A DNA stretch of 64,000 bases, taken from assembly GCF_000718775.1 (NCBI RefSeq), contig NZ_JOCB01000020.1, forward strand, positions 23,911 through 87,910, in the 5' to 3' direction. The position numbers and the translations under genes are program-made. This DNA is from Streptomyces sp. NRRL S-31. Its GTDB lineage: Bacteria > Actinomycetota > Actinomycetes > Streptomycetales > Streptomycetaceae. Positions within the stretch are counted from its first letter, which is position 1. Each line of letters opens with the position of its first letter. The notes beneath the pieces were generated by a model that saw only the letters and a program-made list of their open reading frames with translations, was not told where the DNA came from and did no database searches. Below, piece after piece: positions 51,721 through 60,996 of this stretch.

Positions 51721-51764
51721 GACAGTGCCACCTGTCCAGCCCAGACTGTTCAGCTTTGACTGTC
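51721..51764. promoter_or_regulatory. Repeated GACTGT/GACAGT boxes in MarR divergent promoter
   Basis: GACTGT occurs at 51744-51749 and 51758-51763 (14 bp apart). GACAGT at 51721-51726 is the inverted partner of ACTGTC at 51759-51764. The cluster lies 18-60 bases upstream of the MarR start, where an autoregulatory operator would sit. The flanking 51770-51897 holds nothing else notable except AAGGGAG, the ribosome site of the next gene. Confidence 0.4.
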
Positions 51765-51897
51765 TATTTGCCGGGTACTCGCCGGTCCTCGGAGAGCCGG
51801 CCGGACCGGACCGTCGGCGGCATCGTCGACGACTCCGGACGAGGGCGCCGGTCGATGACGGCGCCGGCACCCCCGGCGACACAGCAAGGGAGTCCAG

Positions 51898-54800
51898 ATG
51901 ACCTCTGCGGACAGGTCCGGCCTGGAGGCGGCCCTCCGCGCCGAGGTGGACGGAGAGGTCCGCTTCGACCCGGGCAGCCGCGGCGCCTACGTCACGGACG
52001 GTTCGAACTACCGGCAGGTCCCGATCGGCGTCGTCGTCCCCCGCACCGTGGAGGCGGGCGCACGGGCGGTGTCGGTGTGCGCGCGCTTCGACGCCCCCGT
52101 CCTCTCCCGGGGCGGCGGCACCAGCCTCGCGGGACAGTCGACCAACACCGCCGTCGTGATCGACTGGAGCAAGTACTGCACCGGCGTCCTCTCCGTCGAC
52201 CCCGAGCGGCGCACCTGCGTGGTGGAGCCCGGCATCGTCCTGGACGAACTCAACCGGCACCTGGCCCGCCACCAGCTCCAGTTCGGCCCGAAGCCGTCCA
52301 CCCACAGCCACTGCGCGCTCGGCGGCATGATCGGCAACAACTCCTGCGGCGCCTCCGCTCAGGCGTACGGCAAGACCGTCGACAACGTCCGGCGCCTGGA
52401 GATCCTCACCTACGACGGGCAGCGCGCCTGGGTCGGCCCCACCCCGCCCGACGAACGGGACCGGATCATCGCCGGCGGCGGCCGGCTCGCCGAGGTCTAC
52501 GCCGGCCTCGACCGCATCGCCACCGAGTACCTGGCCGACATCCGCCGCGGCTACCCCAGGATCCCGCGCCGTGTCTCCGGCTACAACCTGGACTCCCTGC
52601 TGCCCGAGAACGGCTTCGACGTGGCCAGGGCGCTCGTCGGCAGCGAGGGCACCCTGGTGACCGTCCTGCGCGCCGAACTCGACCTCGTGCCCGTGCCGGC
52701 GTACCAGTCCCTGCTCGTCCTCGGCTACCCGGACATCTGCGCCGCCGCAGACGACGTGCCCCGCCTGCTGGAACACTGCTCGCCCACCCAACTGGAGGCC
52801 CTGGACGGCCGGATGGCCCAGCTGATGCGCGAGGAGGGCGCCTACCTGGACTCGCTCGCCATCCTCCCCCAGGGCGACAGCTGGCTGATGGTGCAGTACA
52901 GCGGCGACAGCCAGGACGACGTCGACGGACAGGCGCACGCCCTGCTGCACGCCGTCGGCCGCGACGAGCGGGACGCGAACGTCGCCTTCTCCGACGACCC
53001 CGAGCGCGAGCAGAAGATGCTCAGGGCCCGCGAGGCCGGACTCGGCGTCACCGCCCGCCCGCCGGACGACCGGGAGACCTGGGAGGGCTGGGAGGACTCC
53101 GCCGTGCCGCCCGAACGGCTCGGTGACTACCTGCGCGACCTCAAGCGGCTGTTCGAGGAGTTCGGCTACGACCACCCGTCCCTGTACGGCCACTTCGGCC
53201 AGGGCTGCGTCCACACCCGCATCCCCTTCGGCCTGAAGACCGCCGAGGGCGTGGCCGGCTTCCGGCGCTTCCTGGAACGCGCCGCCGACCTCGTCACCTC
53301 CTACGGCGGCTCCCTGTCCGGCGAGCACGGGGACGGCCAGGCCCGGGGCGAACTGCTCACCCGGATGTTCGGGCAGCGGCTGGTGACCGCGTTCGGTGAG
53401 CTGAAGGCGCTCTTCGACCCCGGCGACCGGATGAACCCCGGCAAGATCGTCCACCCCAACCCGGTCGACGGACAGCTGCGGCTCGGCCCCTCCTGGCGCC
53501 CGGCCACACCGGCGACGCACTTCGGGTTCCCCGAGGACGACCACTCCTTCAACCGCGCCGTGATGCGCTGCGTCGGCATCGGCAACTGCCGCGGCCACTC
53601 CGGCGGCGTCATGTGCCCCTCCTACCGGGCCACCATGGAGGAGGAGCACTCCACCCGCGGCCGGGCCCGGCTGCTGTTCGAGATGCTCGACGGACACGCG
53701 GACTCCGTGATCCGGGACGGCTGGCGCTCCACCGCCGTACACGACGCGCTCGACCTCTGCCTGGCCTGCAAGGGCTGCAAGTCCGACTGCCCCACCGGCG
53801 TCGACATGGCCACCCTCAAGGCGGAGTTCATGTCCCACCACTACGCGGGCCGGACGCGTCCCATGGCGCACTACTCCATGGGCTGGCTCCCGCTGTGGGC
53901 CCGGCTGTCACGCACCGCCCCCGCCCTGGTCAACTCCGCCCTGCACGCGCCCGGTCTGGCCCGCCTCGGCAAGCGGCTCGCCGGCGTCGACGGGGCCCGC
54001 CCGGCACCGGTGTTCGCCGAGAAGTCGTTCGTCCAGTGGTGGCGGGAGCGCGGCCGGGACGAACCGGACCCGGCCGACCCGCGCACGGTCCTGCTGTGGC
54101 CGGACACCTTCAGCAACCACTTCCACCCCGCCATCGCCAAGTCGGCCGTCCGCGTCCTTCAGGACGCCGGCTTCCGGGTCGCCGTCCCCACCGAGCCGGT
54201 GTGCTGTGGCCTGACCTGGATCTCCACCGGACAGCTCGCCACCGCCAAGAAGGTGCTGGCCCGCACCCTCGCGGTGCTGCGGCCCCACCTGGAGGCCGGC
54301 ACGCCGGTCATCGGCCTGGAGCCCTCCTGCACGGCCGTCTTCCGCTCCGACGCGCCCGAGCTGCTCCCGGCCGACCAGGACGTCCAGCGGCTGGCCGGAC
54401 AGGTCCGCACCTTCGCCGAACAGCTCGTCCACCACGCCCCCGACGGCTGGCGGCCACCGTCGCTCGCCCGGCGGGCCACCGTCCAGACCCACTGCCACCA
54501 GCACGCCGTCATGAAGTTCGACGCCGACCGCGAACTGATGCGCCGCGCCCACCTGGACGCCGAGGTGCTGGACGAGGGGTGCTGCGGCCTGGCCGGCAAC
54601 TTCGGCTTCGAACGCGGCCACCACGAGGTGTCCATGGCCGTCGCCGAACAGGGCGTCCTGCCCGCCGTCCGCGGCACCGCCCCGGACAGCATGGTCCTCG
54701 CCGACGGCTTCAGCTGCCGCACCCAGATCGAACAGGGCGGCACCGGCCGCCGCGCGCTGCACCTCGCCGAGGCCCTGGCGTTCGGCTTGGCCGGCAACCT

Positions 54801-54954
54801 GCCCGGCGACCACCCGGAGCGGCTGGCCGTCCGCCCCGACCGGCCGTCCCGTACGGCCCGCTGGACGACCACCGCCACCGTGGCCGCCCTCGGCGCGGGC
54901 GCCGTGGGGGCGGCATCCCTGGGCGCGCTGCGCCGGCCGGGGAGGCGGCCATGA
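51898..54954 (+). CDS. FAD-binding and (Fe-S)-binding oxidoreductase, D-2-hydroxyacid dehydrogenase type
   Basis: Fusion flavoenzyme of 1018 residues. The N-terminal FAD_binding_4 region (about 30-240, with SRGGGTSLAGQS and GGMIGNNSCGA) and the FAD-oxidase C-terminal region (about 270-525, ending DPGDRMNPGKIVHP) resemble GlcD/Dld proteins. An Fe-S part follows with C558, C564, C573 and the cluster C621-x2-C624-x2-C627-x3-C631-P, then two CCG-type segments (PVCCGLTW and DEGCCGLAGNFGFERGHH). A hydrophobic stretch near the end (about 985-1008) may touch the membrane. This layout oxidises D-lactate, D-2-hydroxyglutarate or similar acids and passes electrons to quinone. Its stop overlaps the enolase-family start (ATGA), so the two act together, perhaps in sugar-acid breakdown. 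AAGGGAG precedes ATG 51898. Confidence 0.9.
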   Translation: MTSADRSGLEAALRAEVDGEVRFDPGSRGAYVTDGSNYRQVPIGVVVPRTVEAGARAVSVCARFDAPVLSRGGGTSLAGQSTNTAVVIDWSKYCTGVLSVDPERRTCVVEPGIVLDELNRHLARHQLQFGPKPSTHSHCALGGMIGNNSCGASAQAYGKTVDNVRRLEILTYDGQRAWVGPTPPDERDRIIAGGGRLAEVYAGLDRIATEYLADIRRGYPRIPRRVSGYNLDSLLPENGFDVARALVGSEGTLVTVLRAELDLVPVPAYQSLLVLGYPDICAAADDVPRLLEHCSPTQLEALDGRMAQLMREEGAYLDSLAILPQGDSWLMVQYSGDSQDDVDGQAHALLHAVGRDERDANVAFSDDPEREQKMLRAREAGLGVTARPPDDRETWEGWEDSAVPPERLGDYLRDLKRLFEEFGYDHPSLYGHFGQGCVHTRIPFGLKTAEGVAGFRRFLERAADLVTSYGGSLSGEHGDGQARGELLTRMFGQRLVTAFGELKALFDPGDRMNPGKIVHPNPVDGQLRLGPSWRPATPATHFGFPEDDHSFNRAVMRCVGIGNCRGHSGGVMCPSYRATMEEEHSTRGRARLLFEMLDGHADSVIRDGWRSTAVHDALDLCLACKGCKSDCPTGVDMATLKAEFMSHHYAGRTRPMAHYSMGWLPLWARLSRTAPALVNSALHAPGLARLGKRLAGVDGARPAPVFAEKSFVQWWRERGRDEPDPADPRTVLLWPDTFSNHFHPAIAKSAVRVLQDAGFRVAVPTEPVCCGLTWISTGQLATAKKVLARTLAVLRPHLEAGTPVIGLEPSCTAVFRSDAPELLPADQDVQRLAGQVRTFAEQLVHHAPDGWRPPSLARRATVQTHCHQHAVMKFDADRELMRRAHLDAEVLDEGCCGLAGNFGFERGHHEVSMAVAEQGVLPAVRGTAPDSMVLADGFSCRTQIEQGGTGRRALHLAEALAFGLAGNLPGDHPERLAVRPDRPSRTARWTTTATVAALGAGAVGAASLGALRRPGRRP

Positions 54955-56060
54955 GCGACCGCCCGGCCGTCGACGCGCTCGACACCGCCGTCTACACCGT
55001 GCCCACCGACGCCCCCGAGGCGGACGGAACCCTCGCCTGGGACAGCACCACCCTCGTCCTGGTCACCGCCCGCTCCGGCACCACCACCGGGCTCGGCTAC
55101 ACCTACGCGCCCGCCGCCACCGCCCACGCCGTCCGCGAACTGCTCGCCGGCACCGTCACCGGCCTGTCCGCGTACGACGTCCCGCGCGCCAACGAACGGA
55201 TGTGCCGGGCCGTGCGCAACGCCGGACTGCCCGGCCTCGCCGCCCAGGCCGTCGCCGCCGTCGACATCGCCCTGTGGGACCTCAAGGCCCGCCTGCTCGG
55301 CCTGCCCCTCGTCCACCTGCTGGGCGCCGCCCGCGACGACGTGCCGGTGTACGGCAGCGGCGGCTTCACCACCTACGACAGCGCCCGGCAGGAACGCCAG
55401 TTGCGCGGCTGGACCGAGGAGCAGGGCATCCCCCGCGTCAAGATCAAGATCGGGGAGTCGTGGGGCGCCCGGGAGGACCGCGACCTCCAGCGCGTCGCCC
55501 GCGCGCGGGCCGTCGTCGGCGACACGACGGAGCTGTACGTCGACGCCAACGGCGGCTACCGTGCCGGCCAGGCGGTCCGGGTCGCGGAGCGGCTCGCCGG
55601 CCAGGGCGTGACCTGGTTCGAGGAACCCGTCTCCGCCGACCACCTCACCCTCCTCGCGGACATCCGCGGCCGGGTCCCGCTCGACGTCGCCGCCGGCGAG
55701 TACGGCTACACCCTGCCGTACTTCGCGCACATGCTGGCCGCGGGAGCCGTCGACTGCCTCCAGGCCGACGTCACCCGGTGCGGCGGCATCACCGTCTGGC
55801 TGCGCGCCGCCGCGCTCGCCCACGCGCACGGACTCGACGTCTCCGGGCACTGCGCGCCGCACGCCCACGCCCACGTGGCCGCCGCCGTGCCCAACCTGCG
55901 CCACCTGGAGTGGTTCCACGACCACGTGCGCATCGAACGGCTCCTGTTCGACGGTGTCCTCGACCCCGGCGGCGGCAGCGTCACACCCGGCGCCGACGGG
56001 ACACCCGGACTCGGCCTGACCCTCGCGGCGGAGCGGGCCGCGCCGTACCGGGTGGAGTGA
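54951..56060 (+). CDS. Enolase-superfamily dehydratase/racemase (mandelate racemase-like)
   Basis: TIM-barrel enzyme of 369 residues. The N-terminal capping domain (about 1-125) is followed by a barrel with catalytic KIKIG (KxK), metal ligands in DANGGY, EEPV and AGEYGY, Asp in QADVTRCGG, and His in SGHCAPHAHAH. KxK plus a late His places it in the mandelate racemase subgroup, which abstracts a proton alpha to a carboxylate; many members dehydrate sugar acids. The exact substrate cannot be read. It is translationally coupled to the FAD/Fe-S oxidoreductase and followed 81 bp later by an SDR, so a catabolic set for a hydroxy or sugar acid is plausible. Confidence 0.9.
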   Translation: MSDRPAVDALDTAVYTVPTDAPEADGTLAWDSTTLVLVTARSGTTTGLGYTYAPAATAHAVRELLAGTVTGLSAYDVPRANERMCRAVRNAGLPGLAAQAVAAVDIALWDLKARLLGLPLVHLLGAARDDVPVYGSGGFTTYDSARQERQLRGWTEEQGIPRVKIKIGESWGAREDRDLQRVARARAVVGDTTELYVDANGGYRAGQAVRVAERLAGQGVTWFEEPVSADHLTLLADIRGRVPLDVAAGEYGYTLPYFAHMLAAGAVDCLQADVTRCGGITVWLRAAALAHAHGLDVSGHCAPHAHAHVAAAVPNLRHLEWFHDHVRIERLLFDGVLDPGGGSVTPGADGTPGLGLTLAAERAAPYRVE

Positions 56061-56141
56061 GCCGGACAGCGTTTCCCCGGCGCCGTCCGCCGGAATGTGT
56101 CCGCCGGAACGTGTCTCCCGAAGGACCCGAAGGAGAGGACC

Positions 56142-57143
56142 ATGCCCACCACCGTCGTCATCACCGGTGCCAGCGCCGGCATCGGCCGTGCCACCGCCCG
56201 CCTCTACGCCCGGCGCGGCGCGAACGTCGTCCTGGTCGCGCGCGGCGAGGGCGGCCTGGCGGCGGCGGCAGACGAGGTCGCGGCGCTCGGCGGGCGGCCC
56301 CTGGTCCAGGTGGCCGACGCGGCCGACGCCGGGCAGCTGGAGGCGGCCGCCGAGGCCGCGGAGCGGGCGTTCGGCCCGGTCGACGTCTGGGTCAACTGCG
56401 CGTTCTCCACGGTGTTCGCACCGTTCGAGGAGATCACCGCCGAGGAGTTCAAGCGGGTCACCGAGGTGACGTACCTGGGCTTCGTCAACGGCACCCGCTC
56501 GGCCCTGACCCGCATGCTGCCCCGCGACCGGGGCACGATCGTGCAGGTCGGCTCCGCGCTCGGCGAGCGGTCGATCCCGCTCCAGTCGGCGTACTGCGGG
56601 GCCAAGCACGCCATCAACGGCTTCACCTCCTCCCTGCGCACGGAACTGCTGCACCGCGGCAGCGGCGTGCACGTCACCGTCGCGCAGATGCCCGCGGTCA
56701 ACACGCCCCAGTTCCAGTGGGTGCGCTCCCGGCTGTCGAAGCACCCCATGCCGGTGCCGCCGATCTACCAGCCCGAGGTCGCCGCGCGAGGCGTGCTGTA
56801 CGCCGCCGACCACCCGGGCCGCAAGCAGTACTACATCGGTGCCAGCACCGCGGCCACCGTCTGGGCCAACCGCCTCGCCCCGGCACTGCTCGACCGCTAC
56901 CTGGCCCGCACCGGCGTCGACTCCCAGCAGAGCGACGGCATCCCGCCCGCCGACCTGGACAACCTCTTCGAACCGGTCGACCGCACACGCGCCGACGACC
57001 AGGGCGCGCACGGCGCCTTCGACGCGCGCTCGCACGGCCACTCCTGGCAGGAGATCCTGATCCGGCACCCCGCCGTCACCGCCCTGGGCGCGGGCGCCGC
57101 CGTGCTGGGCACCGTGCGCGGCATCCGCCGCCTGGCCTCCTGA
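56142..57143 (+). CDS. Short-chain dehydrogenase/reductase with C-terminal extension
   Basis: NAD(P)-dependent oxidoreductase of 333 residues, longer than the usual 250. The cofactor motif TGASAGIG is at residues 8-15 and NCAF stands for the NAG motif. The Ser is in VQVGSALGERS and the YxxxK is in SAYCGAKHAING. After about residue 230 there is a family-type extension with RKQYYIGASTAATVWANR, ending in a hydrophobic segment (about 305-325), suggesting membrane association. AAGGAGAGG lies before ATG 56142; the frame extends to 56097 but lacks such a site. The substrate is unknown. It is probably co-transcribed with the enolase-family gene and the phosphoesterase. Confidence 0.9.
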   Translation: MPTTVVITGASAGIGRATARLYARRGANVVLVARGEGGLAAAADEVAALGGRPLVQVADAADAGQLEAAAEAAERAFGPVDVWVNCAFSTVFAPFEEITAEEFKRVTEVTYLGFVNGTRSALTRMLPRDRGTIVQVGSALGERSIPLQSAYCGAKHAINGFTSSLRTELLHRGSGVHVTVAQMPAVNTPQFQWVRSRLSKHPMPVPPIYQPEVAARGVLYAADHPGRKQYYIGASTAATVWANRLAPALLDRYLARTGVDSQQSDGIPPADLDNLFEPVDRTRADDQGAHGAFDARSHGHSWQEILIRHPAVTALGAGAAVLGTVRGIRRLAS

Positions 57144-57162
57144 CCGGCACGGGCGGAACGGC

Positions 57163-57672
57163 GTGCGCCTCCTCCTCCTGTCCGACACACACCTGCCCAA
57201 GCGCGCCAAGCGGCTCCCGGAGCAGCTCCTCGCCGAACTCCCGCACGCGGACGTCGTGCTGCACGCCGGGGACTGGGTGGACACCGCCACCCTGGACCTG
57301 CTGGAGAGCCGCAGCCGCCGGCTGATCGGGGTCTACGGCAACAACGACGGCCCCGAGCTGCGCGCCCGCCTCCCCGAGGTGGCCCGCGCCGAACTCGGCG
57401 GCCTGCGCTTCGGCGTCGTCCACGAGACCGGCCCCGCCCAGGGCCGCGAGGCCCGCTGCGCCGCCCGCTTCCCCGACCTGGACGTCCTGGTCTTCGGGCA
57501 CAGCCACATCCCCTGGGACAGCACCGCCCCCGGCGGCCTGCGGCTGCTCAACCCCGGCTCCCCGACCGACCGCCGCCGCCAGCCCCACTGCACCTACCTC
57601 ACGGCGACGGCCGCCGACGGCGCCCTCACCGAGGTGATCCTGCACCGGCTGCCACGGCGCCAGGGGCCGTGA
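57163..57672 (+). CDS. YfcE/MJ0936-type metallophosphoesterase
   Basis: Small calcineurin-like phosphoesterase of 169 residues. Metal-binding motifs in order are SDTHLP (DxH), HAGDWVD (GD), GVYGNNDG (GNxD), VVHE and FGHSHIP (GHxH), the full set for the YfcE family, whose members hydrolyse phosphodiesters with Mn2+. LNPGSPTDRR near the end is also typical. The start is GTG 57163, 19 bp after the SDR stop; no strong ribosome site is visible, so translation may depend on the upstream gene. Confidence 0.9.
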   Translation: MRLLLLSDTHLPKRAKRLPEQLLAELPHADVVLHAGDWVDTATLDLLESRSRRLIGVYGNNDGPELRARLPEVARAELGGLRFGVVHETGPAQGREARCAARFPDLDVLVFGHSHIPWDSTAPGGLRLLNPGSPTDRRRQPHCTYLTATAADGALTEVILHRLPRRQGP

Positions 57673-57684
57673 CATCATCCCCGG

Positions 57685-58281
57685 ATGATCAACAGCCCCG
57701 GCATACCCCCCGTCGTACCCGCCGGCCGGCTCGCCCACCGCGACCAGCCCGTGCTGCCGCTGCCCGGCGGCCTTCAGCTGCGGCCCTGGCGGCTCGACGA
57801 CGCCGACGCCGACGCCCTGCACACCGCCGGACAGGACCCGGCGATCAGCCACTGGAACCTCTTCTCCGTCGGCAGCCGGGACGAGGCCCGCGCCCGAATC
57901 GAACGCCTGCACGCGCGCCGTCGGGCCGAGACCGGGGTGGTCTGGGCCGTCGCCCCGCCCGGCGGCGCGCCCCTCGGGCTCGCCGGCCTGGGCGACGTCG
58001 ACCTGGCGGGCGGCACCGCCGAGGTCGTCTACTGGGTCCTGCCCGGGGCGCGCGGCGGCGGCATCGCGGTCGCGGCGGCCCGGCGGCTCAGCCGCTGGGC
58101 CCTGGCCGACCTGGGGCTGCACCGGCTGGTGCTGTGCCACTCGACGGCCAACCCCGCCTCCTGCCGGGTGGCCGGGAAGGCCGGGTTCAGCTACGAGGGC
58201 ACCAGGCGCGGTGCCCTGCTGCACGCCGACGGCTGGCACGACCTGCACCAGCACGCCCGCGTCGCCGGAGACCCCGAGTAG
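57685..58281 (+). CDS. GNAT-family N-acetyltransferase
   Basis: Acetyltransferase of 198 residues of the RimJ/RimL type. It opens with a short Pro-rich lead, then LQLRPWRLDDADADAL; the acetyl-CoA loop region is VLPGARGGGIAVAAARRL; and NPASCRVAGKAGFSYEGTRRG is the characteristic C-terminal segment. It is 12 bp after the phosphoesterase and likely in the same transcript. The acceptor is unknown. It differs clearly in sequence from the cluster acetyltransferase at 43703. Confidence 0.87.
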   Translation: MINSPGIPPVVPAGRLAHRDQPVLPLPGGLQLRPWRLDDADADALHTAGQDPAISHWNLFSVGSRDEARARIERLHARRRAETGVVWAVAPPGGAPLGLAGLGDVDLAGGTAEVVYWVLPGARGGGIAVAAARRLSRWALADLGLHRLVLCHSTANPASCRVAGKAGFSYEGTRRGALLHADGWHDLHQHARVAGDPE

Positions 58282-58380
58282 CGGCACCCGGGGAGCCGCC
58301 GGGCGGGGCGGTTCCGCACCACCCCGGGACGACGCCGGGGGAGAACGGCGCGGAGGCGGGCCGAGCGCCCCGGAAGGGCT

Positions 58381-59487
58381 TCAGACCCCTCCCCGGGGGT
58401 GGATCGCCCCGCTCGTCCGGCTCAGCGGCGCCCCCGTGCCGCCCCGGCACAGGGCCACCACCTCCGCCGCCACCGACACCGCCACCTCCTCCGGGGTGCG
58501 CGCCCCGAGGTCCAGACCGACCGGGGAGCGCAGCCGGGCCAGCTCCCCGTCCGTCAGGCCGGCCCCGACCAGCCTGCGCAACCGGTCGTCGTGGGTGCGC
58601 CGGCTGCCCATCGCCCCGACGTACGCCGCCGGTCGCCGCAGCGCCTCCCGCAGCACCGGCACGTCGAACCTCGGGTCGTGGGTCAGGACGCAGATCACCG
58701 TCCGGCCGTCGGTGCGCGTGCCGCGCAGATACCGGTGCGGCCAGTCCACGACGACCTCCACGTCCTCCGGGAACCGCCGGGGCGTGGCGAACACCGGCCG
58801 GGCGTCGCACACGGTCACCCGGTAGCCGAGGAAGCGCCCGATCCGGGCCACGGCGACGGCGTAGTCGACGGCGCCGAACACCAGCATGCGCGGCGGCGGC
58901 GCGAAGGACTGCACGAACACCGTGACGGTGTCCTCGCGCCGCTCCCCGTGCGGCCCGTAGCGCCTCAGGCCGGTGGCGCCGAGGGCGGGTCCGCCGCGCG
59001 CGTCGGCGGCGACGGCGGCGTCCAGCCCCCGCGTGCCCAGGCCGCCGGCGGCGGTCCGCGGCCACACCGCGAGGGTGGCGCCGCGTGCCGCCGGCCCGTC
59101 GACCACCGTGGCCAGGGTGACCGGCTCACCGCCGGTGACGGACGCGACGACCGCCCCGAACGCCGGGTCCCGGGCCGGGGTCACCTGACGTACCAGCACC
59201 GTGATCTCGCCCCCGCAGGGGAGCCCGGCGGCGAAGGCGTCCTCGTCGCCGTAGCCGAACGTCTCCAGCCGTGCCGTGCCGCCCTCGGCGACCTCCCGGG
59301 CCAGGTCGAACACCGCGCCCTCGGCACAGCCGCCGGACACGCCGCCGACCGCCTCGCCGTCCGGGCCGACCGCCAGCGCCGCACCGGGACCGCGCGGTGC
59401 GCCGCGGCTCACCGCGACGACCGTGGCCAGCCCGAACGGCACCCGGGCGGCGTACCACCGGCCCAGCACCGCGAGAATCTCACGCAT
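58381..59487 (-). CDS. XdhC/CoxI-family protein
   Basis: Accessory protein of 368 residues for molybdenum hydroxylases. The N-terminal XdhC_CoxI part has VVAVSRGAPRGPGAALAV and GGVSGGCAEGAV. The C-terminal XdhC Rossmann part has RMLVFGAVDYAVAV, YRVTVCDARPVFATPRRFP, the LTHDPRFD strand and YVGAMGSRRTHDDR. The family inserts or protects molybdenum cofactor (sulfuration or cytidylation steps) in xanthine or CO dehydrogenase-type enzymes. No such enzyme is in the window, so it is an orphan here. On the minus strand GAGGAGCG precedes the ATG at 59487. It is convergent with the GNAT gene 99 bp away. Confidence 0.9.
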   Translation of the reverse strand: MREILAVLGRWYAARVPFGLATVVAVSRGAPRGPGAALAVGPDGEAVGGVSGGCAEGAVFDLAREVAEGGTARLETFGYGDEDAFAAGLPCGGEITVLVRQVTPARDPAFGAVVASVTGGEPVTLATVVDGPAARGATLAVWPRTAAGGLGTRGLDAAVAADARGGPALGATGLRRYGPHGERREDTVTVFVQSFAPPPRMLVFGAVDYAVAVARIGRFLGYRVTVCDARPVFATPRRFPEDVEVVVDWPHRYLRGTRTDGRTVICVLTHDPRFDVPVLREALRRPAAYVGAMGSRRTHDDRLRRLVGAGLTDGELARLRSPVGLDLGARTPEEVAVSVAAEVVALCRGGTGAPLSRTSGAIHPRGGV

Positions 59488-59675
59488 GGCCCGCTCCTCG
59501 CCCGGTCCGGCGGGGCGTCCGGCCGGACCCCGTTCCGTCGCCCCTCAAGGACACGACACTCCGGGCGCCCGCTCGATCCGGGGGCGCCATGGCCGGCGGC
59601 GCGTCGCCGGCCGTGGCGAGGTGGCCTCCGGTGCGAGTGGGGGCGCCCCGGAGGCCACGATCTCATGATGGGCCG

Positions 59676-60929
59676 TCAGCCGCCGTTCGGACCCGTCCAG
59701 CCCTCCGGTACGTGTCCCAGCCGGACGCGCTGCGGGTGGTCGCCGACCGGGATCGACGCGACCTTGCGGCCGGTGGCGAAGTCGATGGCCGTCACCTGGT
59801 CGGCGCCGCTCTCGGAGATGACGCAGTCCTCGCCGTCCCCGCTCACCGTCGCCCAGTACGGCTTGGACGCCGTGACCAGCGGTCCCTCCTGGAGCGAGGC
59901 CCGGTCGACCACGGTCGCGTAGTCGTCCATGGTGCCCGCGACGCACAGTTTGGTGCCCTGGGGGTTCATCGAGATGCCGTGGTGCCGGGAGTCGTTGACC
60001 CAGGTGGTGCGGTCCTCGCTGGTCGCCGGGTTCTTCGGCAGCGTCTTCATCCGGGTGATCTTGTCGGTGGCGACGTCGTACTCCAGGAAGCCGTTGAAGA
60101 ACGACACCTGGAAGTAGAGCGTGGACTCGTCGGGGGAGAACACGGCGGGGCGGACCGCGTCGGAGAAGTCCTTCAGCCCGAACGCGTCCAGCCGCTGCCG
60201 CATGTCGATGACCTTGACCTGCTTGTACGTCGTCGCGTCCACGACCGTGATGTGCCGGTCGCCCTTGGTCCAGTCCCAGCCGGGATCGTCCAGCGCGGTG
60301 TTGACGTCACCGATCGACATGTTCCAGATGTACTTGCCGTCCTTGGTGAAGATGTTCTCGTGCGGCTTGTCGCCGGTCTTGAACGACCCGAGCTGTCTGC
60401 CGGTGACGATGTCCAGCACGTGCACGGTGTTGCCGGTCGAGGCGGAGACCGCCACCCGGGTGCCGTCCGGGGAGACCGCCATGTGGTCGGCGCGGTAACC
60501 GGAGACCGGGAAACGCCAGTTGATCTTCCCGGTGGCCAGGTCGACGGAGACGACGTCGGCGAAGCTGGGCCGGGACACCACCACCGACCGGCCGTCCGGG
60601 GTGGAGTACATGTCGTCGGCGAACTGGTCGTGGCCCTCGCCGACGCCGTTGCGGATCGCCTGGAAGTAGATCCACTTGACCGGGTCGGCGTTGATCTCCG
60701 CCATCCGCGCGTCCTTGTCCGGGACGACGCTGATCCGGCCGATCTTCGCGAAGTCGCCGGAGGACCGGATGACATCGGCGGTGCCGTCCCAGTTGTTGCC
60801 GACGAACAGCACCTCGCGCAGCCCGCCGGAGGCGGCGGGGCTTGCGGAGGCCGCGGTCACGGGACCGGCGACGGTCAGGGCGAGGGCGGCGGCCACGGAG
60901 CACAGGTGCCTGGTTCTGGAGGCGGCCAT
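59676..60929 (-). CDS. Secreted beta-propeller (YVTN/SMP-30-like) repeat protein
   Basis: Exported protein of 417 residues. The N-terminus MAASRTRHLCSVAAALALTV is a Sec signal peptide with likely cleavage after an ASA site near residue 29. The mature part has repeated beta-propeller blades, seen as recurring SPDGTRVAVS, TGRQLGSFKTGDKPH, NPQGTKLCVAGT and DFATGRKVASIPVG segments, as in YVTN-repeat and quinohemoprotein-like proteins. Function is probably ligand binding or a lyase-type activity outside the cell. The chosen start (60929) has GAGGAAAGAGA upstream; an earlier ATG at 61034 would run through the operator region and is rejected. The gene is divergent from a TetR regulator. Confidence 0.85.
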   Translation of the reverse strand: MAASRTRHLCSVAAALALTVAGPVTAASASPAASGGLREVLFVGNNWDGTADVIRSSGDFAKIGRISVVPDKDARMAEINADPVKWIYFQAIRNGVGEGHDQFADDMYSTPDGRSVVVSRPSFADVVSVDLATGKINWRFPVSGYRADHMAVSPDGTRVAVSASTGNTVHVLDIVTGRQLGSFKTGDKPHENIFTKDGKYIWNMSIGDVNTALDDPGWDWTKGDRHITVVDATTYKQVKVIDMRQRLDAFGLKDFSDAVRPAVFSPDESTLYFQVSFFNGFLEYDVATDKITRMKTLPKNPATSEDRTTWVNDSRHHGISMNPQGTKLCVAGTMDDYATVVDRASLQEGPLVTASKPYWATVSGDGEDCVISESGADQVTAIDFATGRKVASIPVGDHPQRVRLGHVPEGWTGPNGG

Positions 60930-60969
60930 GACGGCTCTCTTTCCTCGGGGGAATCTGAACACGGGCGCT

Positions 60970-60996
60970 TTCACAGTGAACTTACTGAAAAGTAAG
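60970..60996. promoter_or_regulatory. Two adjacent palindromes, probable TetR operator
   Basis: TTCACaGTGAA (60970-60980) is an 11-bp odd palindrome. It directly abuts CTTACT-GAAA-AGTAAG (60981-60996), a perfect 6+4+6 inverted repeat. They sit between the divergent beta-propeller and TetR genes, in the only AT-richer stretch there, as expected of an operator for the neighbouring regulator. Confidence 0.6.
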
